Assembly (NCBI GenBank): GCA_947625715.1
Contig: CANQPR010000034.1
Coordinates: 1 to 12,783 of the forward strand
From: an uncultured Bacilli bacterium
GTDB lineage: Bacteria > Bacillota_I > Bacilli_A > RF39 > UBA660
Direction: 5' to 3'
DNA: 12,783 bases
In this document: positions 1-8,250 of the stretch, in pieces
Layout of the letters: every line of letters begins with the position of its first letter
How positions within the stretch are numbered: position 1 is the first letter of the stretch
The notes under the pieces: model-generated
What the model was told of the DNA's origin: nothing
Database searches by the model: none
What the model saw: only the letters and a program-made list of their open reading frames with translations
Translations under genes and position numbers: made by a program

Positions 1-7
1 ATAAATT

Positions 8-47
8 AAAGATAATGCTTGAATAATCCATGCCATTATCTTTTTTT
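8..47 (+). terminator. Rho-independent terminator of an upstream gene
   Basis: A perfect 10-bp stem (AAAGATAATG at 8-17 with CATTATCTTT at 34-43) closes a 16-nt loop and runs into a T tract at 41-47. It should end transcription of a gene lying left of the window and isolate the promoter at 65-93. The stem is AT-rich and the loop is large, so its strength is uncertain. The opposite strand has a weaker T run and could terminate slightly. Confidence 0.7.
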
Positions 48-64
48 GTTAATGCAATTAAGGG

Positions 65-93
65 TTGAAATTACAGCGATGATTTGATACAAT
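65..93 (+). promoter_or_regulatory. Sigma-A-type promoter of the operon
   Basis: TTGAAA (65-70) and TACAAT (88-93) are separated by exactly 17 bp, and a TG one base before the -10 box (85-86) gives an extended -10. Transcription should start near 99-101, leaving a 5' leader of about 24 nt. It lies between the left terminator and the first gene, so it probably drives the whole operon. Confidence 0.75.
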
Positions 94-112
94 AACGGTG
101 TGAAATTAGGTT

Positions 113-117
113 GGTGA
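113..117 (+). promoter_or_regulatory. Weak ribosome binding site of the first gene
   Basis: GGTGA lies 6 nt before the ATG at 124 and matches the 3' half of the AAGGAGGTGA consensus. It is clearly weaker than the AGGAGG sites of most later genes, so the anchored protein may be made in lower amounts than the secreted protein encoded next. Confidence 0.5.
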
Positions 118-123
118 CTTTTA

Positions 124-852
124 ATGAAAGAAAAAAAATTAAAATACTTTGTTATATTTTTTAGTTGCCTTTTTCTTTTGATGAGTAAAACTGCTTATGC
201 AGCGTGTGATGCTAGTACAGAAATTCAATTAAATACAGCAGCAGCCAATATGAAAGCTGAGTATTCATTAAAAAAAATTGTAACTGATTATAATGGTGTT
301 GAACAATTTGATGTTCCAGAAGAATTGGCTGGAGGCTTAGAAACGGGATATAGAACTGTTTATCTAGTAATATTAAGAATTTATAATATTTCTGGAAATA
401 TCCATTTTACTGTAACTAATGCCGAAGATAATTTCTATGAAGCACATGAAGCTAGTGAATTTCCTGATGGAGTATATGAAATTACTGTTCCAGATGTAAG
501 TAAAATTCGTGAGTATGATATTAAAGTGTATTCTAGTGAAGGGGATTGCTTAGATACAGAACTTAGAACCATAAATGTTAAAACACCAATGTATAATATT
601 TTATCTGGTTTAGAAGCTTGTCAAAATTCTGATAAATATTATTGCCAAGAATATGTTACAACAGAAATTAATGTAACAGAAGAAGATATAATAAATGGAA
701 CCCAAATTAATTCACAAACACAACAAAATGAAGAACAGGAAAAAAGCTTTTTAGAAAAATATACAATGCCTATTATTACTGCAGTGGTTGTAGTAGCTGT
801 TTTAGTAGTAATTGTGTATATCATTTCAAAAAGAAAAAAGATAAAGTTTTAA
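124..852 (+). CDS. Secreted, C-terminally membrane-anchored protein of unknown function
   Basis: The 242-aa product has a Sec signal peptide (basic residues 2-7, hydrophobic 8-20, probable signal peptidase I cleavage after A24-Y-A26). An exported domain of about 185 residues follows, then one membrane helix (about 215-234) and a basic cytosolic tail ending KRKKIKF. This predicts a surface protein held by its C-terminus. C28 is not a lipobox Cys because the residues before it do not fit. The exported part has four Cys (28, 142, 166, 174), suggesting two disulfides. Residues 126-132 (SKIREYD) resemble a segment near the C-terminus of the adhesin-like protein encoded 19 bp downstream. I do not recognise the family. 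An anchor or assembly partner for the large protein is inferred from position and the shared motif. The start is set by the signal peptide and GGTGA. Confidence 0.85.
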   Translation: MKEKKLKYFVIFFSCLFLLMSKTAYAACDASTEIQLNTAAANMKAEYSLKKIVTDYNGVEQFDVPEELAGGLETGYRTVYLVILRIYNISGNIHFTVTNAEDNFYEAHEASEFPDGVYEITVPDVSKIREYDIKVYSSEGDCLDTELRTINVKTPMYNILSGLEACQNSDKYYCQEYVTTEINVTEEDIINGTQINSQTQQNEEQEKSFLEKYTMPIITAVVVVAVLVVIVYIISKRKKIKF

Positions 853-871
853 AATAGGGAGGTTTGTAGAA

Positions 872-3800
872 ATGAAAAAGAATTTAAAACTAATTTTATT
901 TACTTTATTATTAATTTTTACGATGGGAAAAGTAGAAGCTTTAGTTACTGGTAAACCTACTTCACAATATAATACTTCATTTGCCTGTCCAGGCTATAAA
1001 GCTATCCATTTACAAGAACTAGTTTATGATGTATCCCATAATGCATCTATGTATCGGTATAAAATATATACTGGTACATGGACAGAAGATAGAAGCCAAA
1101 TACAACAAATTATAGGTGATGGATTTTGCATGGACCCAAACAAACAACAAGGTTCTGGTTCAAACTATACTTGTAAATATATTAAATTTGACCCTAATAT
1201 GGAAAATAATGGTCGTACTATTCCTGAAGCTTATATTTTAGCTTATATAATTGCATATCAAAAAATGTTGAGCATGGGTATCATAAACGACAATTTATCT
1301 GATGATAATGCTGCTATTATTGGTGCTGTTTTTAGATATGTTGAAGGTGCGTATGGCTTTTTAAATGAAACTGGAAGTATAGATTATAAACCAGCAAATT
1401 ATTATAATCAATCTGGAGTAGCTAAAATTAGAGAATATATTAAAAAATATGGTGCAACTACTACTGCGCTTAAAAGAGCTCAAAAAGCTTTAGAAATTTA
1501 TGACTATACAGTTAATCTTGCTAATAAATGGCTAAATGGTAAGGTTAGCATTGCTAGTTTAATTAAAAACGGTAAATTATGGATGGACCAATGGCGGACA
1601 AATATAACTGATACTCAAGTAGATACCAAAAATAATAGAGTAACCTTAGATATCGTTGTTGCAGCTGATGGTACTCGAAAAGCTCGAAATATTTCTTTTA
1701 AAGATTTTAAATTTTCAATAGATTCAAGTAAATATGGCTATAAGATTGTTAGTCAAGAATTTCTTCAATCATGGCCGGCCCAAGCAAAAGCTAAATATAG
1801 AGTTGTAATAAACACTAAAGAGGGTAAACCAAAAAAGAGCGAAAATGCTGGTTTGAAATTTGGTATAAAAATAAATACTAATTATATTGATGAATATTCT
1901 CCGTTATCAAAATTAATGATGTTATCTAAAGAAAATGATACGGTAGATAATCAAAAATATTATCAAAATCATCTTCTTATTAAAAATAAACCAAGCATGA
2001 TTAAAGTAGTAACAGAAATTCCTTTGGAACCAAATGGCGATGAAGATGAAAGCTGTGCATGTGAAACAGATAGTAATGATAACTATACGGGTAATTTCTA
2101 CTATAGCAAATATCAAAATGGTAAACTTGTAGATACGCAGACATTCCCTATTACTGATAGTACAAAAGCTTCAAAATATAGTTGTCCTTCTGCTGATACT
2201 TGTAAAAAACCTGAACCTGAAAAACACACCTGTCAAACTCCAGAAGAAAGTGGCAATGGTAAATACTATTGTAAAGAATCATATGCAGGAGCTGGTGATG
2301 GCGAAGAATGTAGTGAACAAGAATACAATACAGAATGTAAACCACATACTTGTCAAACACCAAGTCAAAGTGGCGATGGTAAATATTACTGTAAAGAATC
2401 ATCTCCAGGAGCTGGTGATGGTGAAGAATGTAGTGAAGCAGATTACAATGATCAATGTCTATGTCCTACTTTAAAAGATAAATGTGAGACTAATCCTAGT
2501 GATCCAGAATGTAATGAATATAATCAAAAATGTGTAAGTTGTAATCCAACAATGTCTTTACCAAGTGATTGTAATAATTTCGATACTCAAAGTGAGTATA
2601 CAGGTGTTGTAAGTGATATAAATGAAGTGGCAAGTTCATGTAATCCAAAAGAAGATCAAGTTAAGAAATGTGTACTTGGTAAAAACGATTTAACAGGTAC
2701 ATCATTTGAAGCTACGAATGAATTGAACGGAAATCCATATTGTAAAGTTTGGTGTAAAGAAAATTATCAATTTACAGTACCAACTGCTCAATATTCAACA
2801 AGCGGTGGATACTTTACATTAACAACAAAAATTAATGGTACAAGAGATTGCTATACAAGCAGTGCATCTAATCCATTTGCACCAATTGATGAAGAAAAAT
2901 TTGAAAATGATTTGGCAGATGCTCAATATTCTGTTGTAAGTTCTTATAATGAATATAGTAAATGGAATAGTTTTGGCGGATGTGAACTACATGAAGAAAT
3001 AATTCAACCAGAACAACCAGAATTAAGTGAAGATGCTACTACACCAAGTGAAGATTTAACTGAAGAAGTTAAAAAAAGAACATATTATACATGTTCATGG
3101 AAATATAATGTATTTGATTATGCATCACAAACGTCAAGAGAAGAAACAGGTTCATTTACAGGCGAAACATTACCTAATGCTTCTAGTAGTGCAAATTCAG
3201 CTAAATCATCATTTGAATCTGGTGTCAAGAAAATGAGAGATATAATCAATAAATATAATGATTGTTTTGGACAAATAAGTACAACAATTAATGATATTGA
3301 ATCATATAATTTAGCATCTAATGGTTGGTCAAATAACATGCAATTTAATCCAACAATTGACTTTAATTATGATGAAGATTATTTAAATCAAGTTGAAGGT
3401 AAATTTGAAAAAGTCGGAAGTGAAACAACTAGTGAAGAAGTCGTATATTGTAATGGCGATGTTGATGACCAATATAATTGTACAAGTGGTGCTGTAAGCG
3501 GTGATGATGTTACTGTTCCTAATGGTGCTATTAAATCAAAAAGCTATGTTGTATGTACAACTGGTGGATGTAAAATAATTTCTGCAAATGTTGGTAGTGC
3601 AAAATGGATTAAAAAATCAAAAACCAAAGAAGCTAATTATCGTCCAAATAGTCGTTTCTCAACTTATACACAATATGGAACAATAAAACTAAATGCTCCT
3701 GAATGTAATGGAAATGATTGTTTATGGACTAGATTACCAGATGAAGCTTTACCAGTTGCATTAAAAACCGGTAGTGGTGTATTCAACTTTAAATTTACTT

Positions 3801-4543
3801 ATGGTCAAATAGGTCAATCAAATTCTAATAGTACTTTAGGTCGTTTGATTGGTAATACAACAAGTGTTTTAACTTCATTTACAGAGTTAGCTAATAGAAA
3901 TCCAGGGGCTGTATGTTCACTACAAAATAATAAAGGTGATATAAAAGCTTCAATTGATGGTGGATATGTATGTCACTACATAAATAACTGTCCATCATGT
4001 GACTTCTCTTGCAAAGGTGATGATTGTTATTTTGATGATGAAAGTTGTGTCGATGGCAAATGTACATTAAAATGCGATACATGTATATTTGATGGAAATA
4101 ACAGTACTTTCAAATTTAGAACTGTATCTTTAAATAATTTATTCCCTAATGAAAGAGAAGTAGGTTATAACTGGAACTCAACTGATAAAGCAGTTGCAAC
4201 GAAAAAAGAAATTGAAGAAAAAGGTGAAGAAGCTTATGCTGACCCTGAATATTCTTATACTATTACGCCTTCACAAATGAGTAAAATTAGAGAATATAAT
4301 AAAGCTGCTGGTTCATATACAAATACAACTGTACCATCATTTGAAGGATTAGCAATTGGCGGTGAAAATTCATTGAATTGTGAATCAGGAACATTTGCCG
4401 GATTACAAATGCAATATAGATGTAAGAGTCGATTCTTAGATGCAAATGGTACATTCTTTACTGAAAACAAACGTAATCAAGAATTTACCGAATGGACAGG
4501 AACAATAAATAAAGCTATGGGTATAGGTCCATCTTGGAAATAG
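872..4543 (+). CDS. Large secreted Cys-rich adhesin-like protein with a thioester-domain-like N-terminus
   Basis: The 1223-aa product has a signal peptide (about 1-23) and no LPXTG motif or C-terminal membrane helix, so it should be released or held by a partner. Residues about 30-170 resemble Gram-positive thioester (Cys-Gln) adhesin domains: GFCMDP with C86, and a helix around DDNAAIIGAVFRY (144-156). The Gln expected in that helix is absent, so the bond may not form. A beta-rich stretch (about 250-390) comes next, then a Cys-rich middle with a 40-aa tandem repeat (452-531). A second Cys-dense knot spans about 1035-1075. The C-terminal region contains SKIREYN (1137-1143). I count about 47 Cys, so heavy disulfide bonding is likely. 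AGGGAGG (856-862) sets the start 9 nt downstream. The role as pilus-associated adhesin or tip protein is inferred from the operon; the thioester resemblance is from memory of the family. Confidence 0.85.
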   Translation: MKKNLKLILFTLLLIFTMGKVEALVTGKPTSQYNTSFACPGYKAIHLQELVYDVSHNASMYRYKIYTGTWTEDRSQIQQIIGDGFCMDPNKQQGSGSNYTCKYIKFDPNMENNGRTIPEAYILAYIIAYQKMLSMGIINDNLSDDNAAIIGAVFRYVEGAYGFLNETGSIDYKPANYYNQSGVAKIREYIKKYGATTTALKRAQKALEIYDYTVNLANKWLNGKVSIASLIKNGKLWMDQWRTNITDTQVDTKNNRVTLDIVVAADGTRKARNISFKDFKFSIDSSKYGYKIVSQEFLQSWPAQAKAKYRVVINTKEGKPKKSENAGLKFGIKINTNYIDEYSPLSKLMMLSKENDTVDNQKYYQNHLLIKNKPSMIKVVTEIPLEPNGDEDESCACETDSNDNYTGNFYYSKYQNGKLVDTQTFPITDSTKASKYSCPSADTCKKPEPEKHTCQTPEESGNGKYYCKESYAGAGDGEECSEQEYNTECKPHTCQTPSQSGDGKYYCKESSPGAGDGEECSEADYNDQCLCPTLKDKCETNPSDPECNEYNQKCVSCNPTMSLPSDCNNFDTQSEYTGVVSDINEVASSCNPKEDQVKKCVLGKNDLTGTSFEATNELNGNPYCKVWCKENYQFTVPTAQYSTSGGYFTLTTKINGTRDCYTSSASNPFAPIDEEKFENDLADAQYSVVSSYNEYSKWNSFGGCELHEEIIQPEQPELSEDATTPSEDLTEEVKKRTYYTCSWKYNVFDYASQTSREETGSFTGETLPNASSSANSAKSSFESGVKKMRDIINKYNDCFGQISTTINDIESYNLASNGWSNNMQFNPTIDFNYDEDYLNQVEGKFEKVGSETTSEEVVYCNGDVDDQYNCTSGAVSGDDVTVPNGAIKSKSYVVCTTGGCKIISANVGSAKWIKKSKTKEANYRPNSRFSTYTQYGTIKLNAPECNGNDCLWTRLPDEALPVALKTGSGVFNFKFTYGQIGQSNSNSTLGRLIGNTTSVLTSFTELANRNPGAVCSLQNNKGDIKASIDGGYVCHYINNCPSCDFSCKGDDCYFDDESCVDGKCTLKCDTCIFDGNNSTFKFRTVSLNNLFPNEREVGYNWNSTDKAVATKKEIEEKGEEAYADPEYSYTITPSQMSKIREYNKAAGSYTNTTVPSFEGLAIGGENSLNCESGTFAGLQMQYRCKSRFLDANGTFFTENKRNQEFTEWTGTINKAMGIGPSWK
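2225..2464 (+). repeat. Two tandem 120-bp (40-aa) Cys-rich repeats inside the adhesin-like gene
   Basis: Copies at 2225-2344 and 2345-2464 encode units starting HTCQTP and sharing GKYYCKES and GAGDGEECSE. By eye 29 of 40 residues are identical, and the DNA is also very alike. Each unit has four Cys at equal offsets (454, 467, 480, 489 and 494, 507, 520, 529), which suggests a small disulfide-bonded stalk module. The period is exactly 40 codons, so copy number can change without a frameshift. Confidence 0.9.
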
Positions 4544-4556
4544 GAGGCGTAAATAA

Positions 4557-6197
4557 ATGAAAGAATCTTATTGGGGCTATTGGATAATTGTTCTTGGTGT
4601 ATTTGTAATAGTTGTTATGATGTTGATATCTAATGTAACAACAACAAATACCCAAGACTATTACTTAATAAAAGAAGTATCGGAAGCAGCAATGGTTGAT
4701 GCAGTCGATTATGGTTACTATAGAGAAAGTGGCGAACTAAGAATTAATCGTGAAAAATATATTGAAAACTTTTTAAGAAGATTTGCTGAAAATGTTAGTT
4801 TGAATACTTACGATATTAATTTTTATAACATTTATGAAGCACCTCCAAAAGCTAGTGTAGAAGTTATTACCAAGAGTAATACTTATACCATAAATTCTGA
4901 TTCTGCTTCATTTGATATTGTTAATCGTGTCGATTCTATTTTAGAATTAGATGGTGCTGTTTTTACTGATAATGGTCGAAATACTGGAAGTAGCAATAAC
5001 AACAATAATAATGATAATAATGATACAAATCCTAATCCAGAAACACCTACCAATCCTAGTGGTGAAACTTCAGGTGGACAAACAGAAACTACGCCGACTC
5101 AACCAACTCCAACCAATCCATCAGAAAATAATGGTGGAGGTGGAACAACAACGACACCATCAGAAAATAAGCCAAGTACAGGAGGTTCTAGTTCTGGGTC
5201 TTCAACTGGTAATAATAACAATAATAAAGATGACAGCAAGGATAAGACCAATGATAAAGTTACAGTAAGTGATACTGCTTGTAGTGGTGGAATTGAAAGT
5301 GAAACTTTGAATGGATTTAAAGGTGTACCAATGGCTAATATATCAGTTTATCATTCAATTGCTGATTTAGCAGCCGGAAAAGCTTCAGGAACAATTAGTG
5401 CTGGAACAACATTTACTATTATCGGTTCAAGAGAAAATAAATATTGGTCTATAAGATGGAATTCCAAAAAGAATTGTGGTTGGATAAAAAATGATTATGC
5501 GGCTATTAATTTACTGGATTACATTCCTAAAATGGAATACAATATTACGAATGCATCGGCAAGTATTTATAAATCATCAGGAGTTGCTTTACCAAATATT
5601 ACAGGTAGACAATTATATGCTGATAAATATAAAGATTTCGTCCCAGCAACTTGGAGTTTTGCTCAAAAACTTAAAAGTGCAGCTAATACAGCAAGTAAAA
5701 ATGGTGATAAATTAGTTGTATATGATGCTTATCGTCCAAGAGGCGTTACAAATGCTGCTAAAAATTCGTTAAGTACTTTAATGAATTCGAATCCAACAGT
5801 AAGAAATGGTATCATGTATAGTACTGGGGCTAGTGGTACGAGATATCCTTGGGGTGAATCTTGGTTCTTAGCTCAAGGTACATCAGCTCATAATACCGCA
5901 TGTGCAGTTGATATAACTATTAAAGGTCAAAAAATGCCATCAGAAATGCATGAATTAAGTACAAGAGCTATCAAATATTATAGTTCTATAACAACTAGAG
6001 GTAAAACTTTAGATTACCATATTCAACATTATGCAAGTACAATGACTGATGCAGCAAAAAGACTTGATAAATATATGACTGATGTTGGTTTAGATGATTT
6101 AGCTAGTGAATGGTGGCATTTTCAAGATAGCCTATGTAACGAGCGAATAAAAGGCGTTACAGGTGGAATGGGAGCATATTTCTGGAGTAACGTATAG
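4557..6197 (+). CDS. Pilin-like membrane stem fused to SH3-like and VanX-like (M15) zinc peptidase domains
   Basis: The 546-aa product begins with MKESYWGYW and a hydrophobic helix (about 9-25), then a TadE-like extracellular stem (to about 135). A low-complexity Asn/Thr/Ser/Pro linker (about 138-236), an SH3-like region (about 250-320) and a C-terminal peptidase follow. Peptidase motifs match VanX-type D-Ala-D-Ala dipeptidases: DAYRP (390-394, Arg 393), SAHNTACAVD with zinc ligands H445 and D452 spaced as in VanX, and EWWH with catalytic E518 and ligand H521. A448 replaces the usual Gly of SxHxxGxAxD. Expected substrate is D-Ala-D-Ala dipeptide or a peptidoglycan stem peptide; VanY-like carboxypeptidase activity is equally possible. 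The SD site AGGAGG overlaps the previous stop codon. In this operon the likely job is local wall remodelling for the pilus, which is inference. Confidence 0.88.
   Translation: MKESYWGYWIIVLGVFVIVVMMLISNVTTTNTQDYYLIKEVSEAAMVDAVDYGYYRESGELRINREKYIENFLRRFAENVSLNTYDINFYNIYEAPPKASVEVITKSNTYTINSDSASFDIVNRVDSILELDGAVFTDNGRNTGSSNNNNNNDNNDTNPNPETPTNPSGETSGGQTETTPTQPTPTNPSENNGGGGTTTTPSENKPSTGGSSSGSSTGNNNNNKDDSKDKTNDKVTVSDTACSGGIESETLNGFKGVPMANISVYHSIADLAAGKASGTISAGTTFTIIGSRENKYWSIRWNSKKNCGWIKNDYAAINLLDYIPKMEYNITNASASIYKSSGVALPNITGRQLYADKYKDFVPATWSFAQKLKSAANTASKNGDKLVVYDAYRPRGVTNAAKNSLSTLMNSNPTVRNGIMYSTGASGTRYPWGESWFLAQGTSAHNTACAVDITIKGQKMPSEMHELSTRAIKYYSSITTRGKTLDYHIQHYASTMTDAAKRLDKYMTDVGLDDLASEWWHFQDSLCNERIKGVTGGMGAYFWSNV
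4968..5264 (+). repeat. Low-complexity Asn/Thr/Ser/Pro/Gly linker region
   Basis: About 100 codons are rich in Asn, Thr, Ser, Pro and Gly, with AAT/AAC runs near 4995-5020 and 5210-5225 and a repeated TNPS element. It looks like a flexible spacer between the membrane stem and the wall-acting domains. Repeats of this type are prone to length change. Confidence 0.8.
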
Positions 6198-6208
6198 GAG
6201 GAATAAAA

Positions 6209-7069
6209 ATGGGAAATTTAGTAACAAAAATTAAAAGATTTTTAAGTAACAAAAATACCGTAACAATCATTTGTGTTGTTGCGGGTATCTTGGTGTTATA
6301 CATTGGTTATAATTGGCGAGTAAAATCAGCTACACAACCAACAACAATACCTTATGCTAAAAATGCTTTACCATCAAGACATATAATAACATCTGATGAT
6401 ATTGGCTTTATGGAAGTATCTAGTTCCGTTATAAATAAAAGTGCCAATATGGTTAAAACAGCCAATCAATTAATTGGTAAAGAAGTAATGTATGGAACAA
6501 CAATTCCACAAAATAGTTTCTTTTATAATGAAGCTATTACGACTAGTGAAAGTCAACCTGATAATGTTATTGCTGATATTGAAGATGGTTATACCTTATT
6601 CCCTTTATCAGTAGATTTACATACAACCTATGGCAACTCAATTTATCCTGGAAATTATATTGATTTATGGTTTAAAGGTGTTGATGATTATCGTAAATTA
6701 ATATATACCAATTTAATTCGTAGTATTAAAGTATTAGACGTAAGAGATAATCAAGGTCAATCTGTGTTTGAAACATCTAGTGAAAAAAGAACACCAGCTG
6801 AATTATTATTTGCGGTACCAGATGATATGTATTCACTTCTTAGAAAAGCTCAATATATTGGAAATGTCGAAATAATTCCAGTTCCAAGAAATAAAAATTA
6901 TACTGCTAATCCTGGGGAAACAGAAGTAGCTAGTGAATATGTTAAAGAATTTATCTTATCAAAAGCAGCTGTAATTCCAGATGAACAGATTTCTACGCAA
7001 ACAAATCAAAATAACAATAATAATCAAAGTAATGATGATACAATCGATGAAAGTAGTCAAGACGATTAA
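6209..7069 (+). CDS. cpaB: CpaB/RcpC-like Flp pilus assembly protein
   Basis: The 286-aa product has a short basic cytosolic N-terminus, one membrane helix (about 17-35), a SAF-like domain (about 46-110: ALPSRHIITSDDI, then LIGKEVMYGTTIPQNSFF) and an RcpC-like domain (about 125-228, with YPGNYIDLWFKG and PAELLFAVPDDMYSLLRKAQ). The order of helix, SAF and RcpC is the CpaB family layout. In Gram-negatives CpaB acts with the secretin; with no outer membrane here it probably works at the outer membrane face or in the wall. The C-terminus ends in an acidic Asn/Gln-rich tail (about 262-286), likely disordered. AGGAGGA (6196-6202) overlaps the previous TAG stop, so translation is probably coupled to the peptidase gene. 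Family assignment is fairly sure; the exact role in this system is inferred. Confidence 0.85.
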   Translation: MGNLVTKIKRFLSNKNTVTIICVVAGILVLYIGYNWRVKSATQPTTIPYAKNALPSRHIITSDDIGFMEVSSSVINKSANMVKTANQLIGKEVMYGTTIPQNSFFYNEAITTSESQPDNVIADIEDGYTLFPLSVDLHTTYGNSIYPGNYIDLWFKGVDDYRKLIYTNLIRSIKVLDVRDNQGQSVFETSSEKRTPAELLFAVPDDMYSLLRKAQYIGNVEIIPVPRNKNYTANPGETEVASEYVKEFILSKAAVIPDEQISTQTNQNNNNNQSNDDTIDESSQDD

Positions 7070-7101
7070 AAAATAAAAGAATATTAGAAAGGGTTGAAGC
7101 C

Positions 7102-8232
7102 ATGACTGATGCAATATTTTCACAACTAGATTTTGGACCTTTAGATGAATTTCTAAGGGATGAAAATATAACCGATATTTCATATAGTAATGGCGGACAA
7201 GTGTGGTTAAAATCATTAACACAAGGTGTATATCAAGTAAATAGACCGGAAATAAATAATGCACTTTTAGAAAAATTAGCCTTCCAATGTGCAAATGTTA
7301 TGGGGAAAACATTTAATATGGCTCATCCCTTTTTAGATGCTGAAAGTGCAGAATTACGTTTAAACTTTATTCATGATTCAATAGCAACCAATGGCATAGC
7401 TTGTCTTATTAGAAAAACCCCCGCCAAGATAAGATTAAATCGTGAAAAGTTAATAAATGAACAATATGTTTCGGCTGGTTTACTTGATTTTTTATTAAAA
7501 TGTGTTGAAGGACATGCCAATATCATTGTTAGTGGTGAAACTGGTTCTGGTAAAACGGAACTTGTTAAATATTTAGCATCTCATACCAAAGAAAATGAAA
7601 AAATAATTACTATCGAAGATACTTTGGAATTGCACTTAGATAAAATTTTTCCCCATCGTGATATTGTTGCGATGAAAACAAATAATATTGCTAGTTATTC
7701 AGATGTTTTAGTAACTTGTATGCGCCAAAATCCTATATGGATTTTATTAAGTGAGGTTCGTAGTGCCGAAGCTGTAATGGCTGTTCGAAACTCTATATCT
7801 TCAGGACATCATATCTTATCAACAATTCACTCTGATAAAGCTAGTTTAATACCAATGCGTATGTTTTCATTAATTGAAAGTAATATTGATGTAGAACAAT
7901 TTGTCGCGACTATTCATCGATATGTTCAATTAGGAATATATGTAAAAGGATATTTAAGCAAAGAATTAGGAAGATTCCAAAGAGAAATAATGGAAATATG
8001 TGAATTCTATGTTGATGAAAATAATAAACCACAAGTAAATACAATTTTCAAAAAAACTTTAACAGGAGAAATTACCATGAATAATCCGACGAAAAATCTT
8101 CGTGATTATTTGGGAATTTCCGGTGTTGTATTACCAGATGATATTTTTAGTAATGAAAAGTCAAATACTACGACACCAACAACGACAACTGTTAATACTC
8201 CACCTAATGGGGAAGTACTAGAAACATTATAA
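7102..8232 (+). CDS. cpaF: CpaF/TadA-like secretion ATPase powering pilus assembly
   Basis: The 376-aa product is a type II/IV secretion ATPase. The N-terminal part (LDEFLRDENITDISYSNGG, 14-32) is typical of CpaF. Catalytic motifs are Walker A GETGSGKT (145-152), the Asp box TIEDT (170-174), a Walker B-type segment ILLSEVRS (214-221, E218) and the His box STIHSD (240-245). It should form a cytosolic hexamer that drives TadB/TadC. Two oddities stand out: the usual GEVRG is SEVRS, and the C-terminus carries a Thr-rich tail (about 353-376) not expected on a core ATPase. It is shorter than many CpaF proteins because the long N-terminal extension is missing. The start follows GAAAGGG (7087-7093) by 8 nt; the 32-bp gap from cpaB shows no hairpin. 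Confidence 0.93.
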   Translation: MTDAIFSQLDFGPLDEFLRDENITDISYSNGGQVWLKSLTQGVYQVNRPEINNALLEKLAFQCANVMGKTFNMAHPFLDAESAELRLNFIHDSIATNGIACLIRKTPAKIRLNREKLINEQYVSAGLLDFLLKCVEGHANIIVSGETGSGKTELVKYLASHTKENEKIITIEDTLELHLDKIFPHRDIVAMKTNNIASYSDVLVTCMRQNPIWILLSEVRSAEAVMAVRNSISSGHHILSTIHSDKASLIPMRMFSLIESNIDVEQFVATIHRYVQLGIYVKGYLSKELGRFQREIMEICEFYVDENNKPQVNTIFKKTLTGEITMNNPTKNLRDYLGISGVVLPDDIFSNEKSNTTTPTTTTVNTPPNGEVLETL

Positions 8233-8250
8233 AAAGAAAGAAGGGAAATT

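Noticed and set aside
66..108. Direct repeat TGAAATTA at 66-73 and 101-108 flanking the first promoter
   Set aside because: Eight AT-rich bases are expected by chance often in such a sequence; no further symmetry supports an operator.
124..207. Lipoprotein signal around C28 of the first protein
   Set aside because: The residues before the Cys (AYAA) do not fit the [LVI][AST][GAS]C lipobox, and the C-terminal helix already provides an anchor.
2151..2474. Open frames on both strands across the Cys-rich tandem repeat
   Set aside because: They arise from repeated codons in the adhesin-like gene; neither has an SD or a recognisable product.
4951..5268. Out-of-frame 105-codon open frame in the linker region
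   Set aside because: It is a frame shadow of the Asn/Thr-rich low-complexity sequence and has no supporting signal.
6959..7294. Antisense open frame of 111 codons over the cpaB/cpaF junction
   Set aside because: It overlaps two well-supported genes, has no SD at its start, and its product is a Leu/Ile/His-rich mix typical of reversed AT-rich coding DNA.
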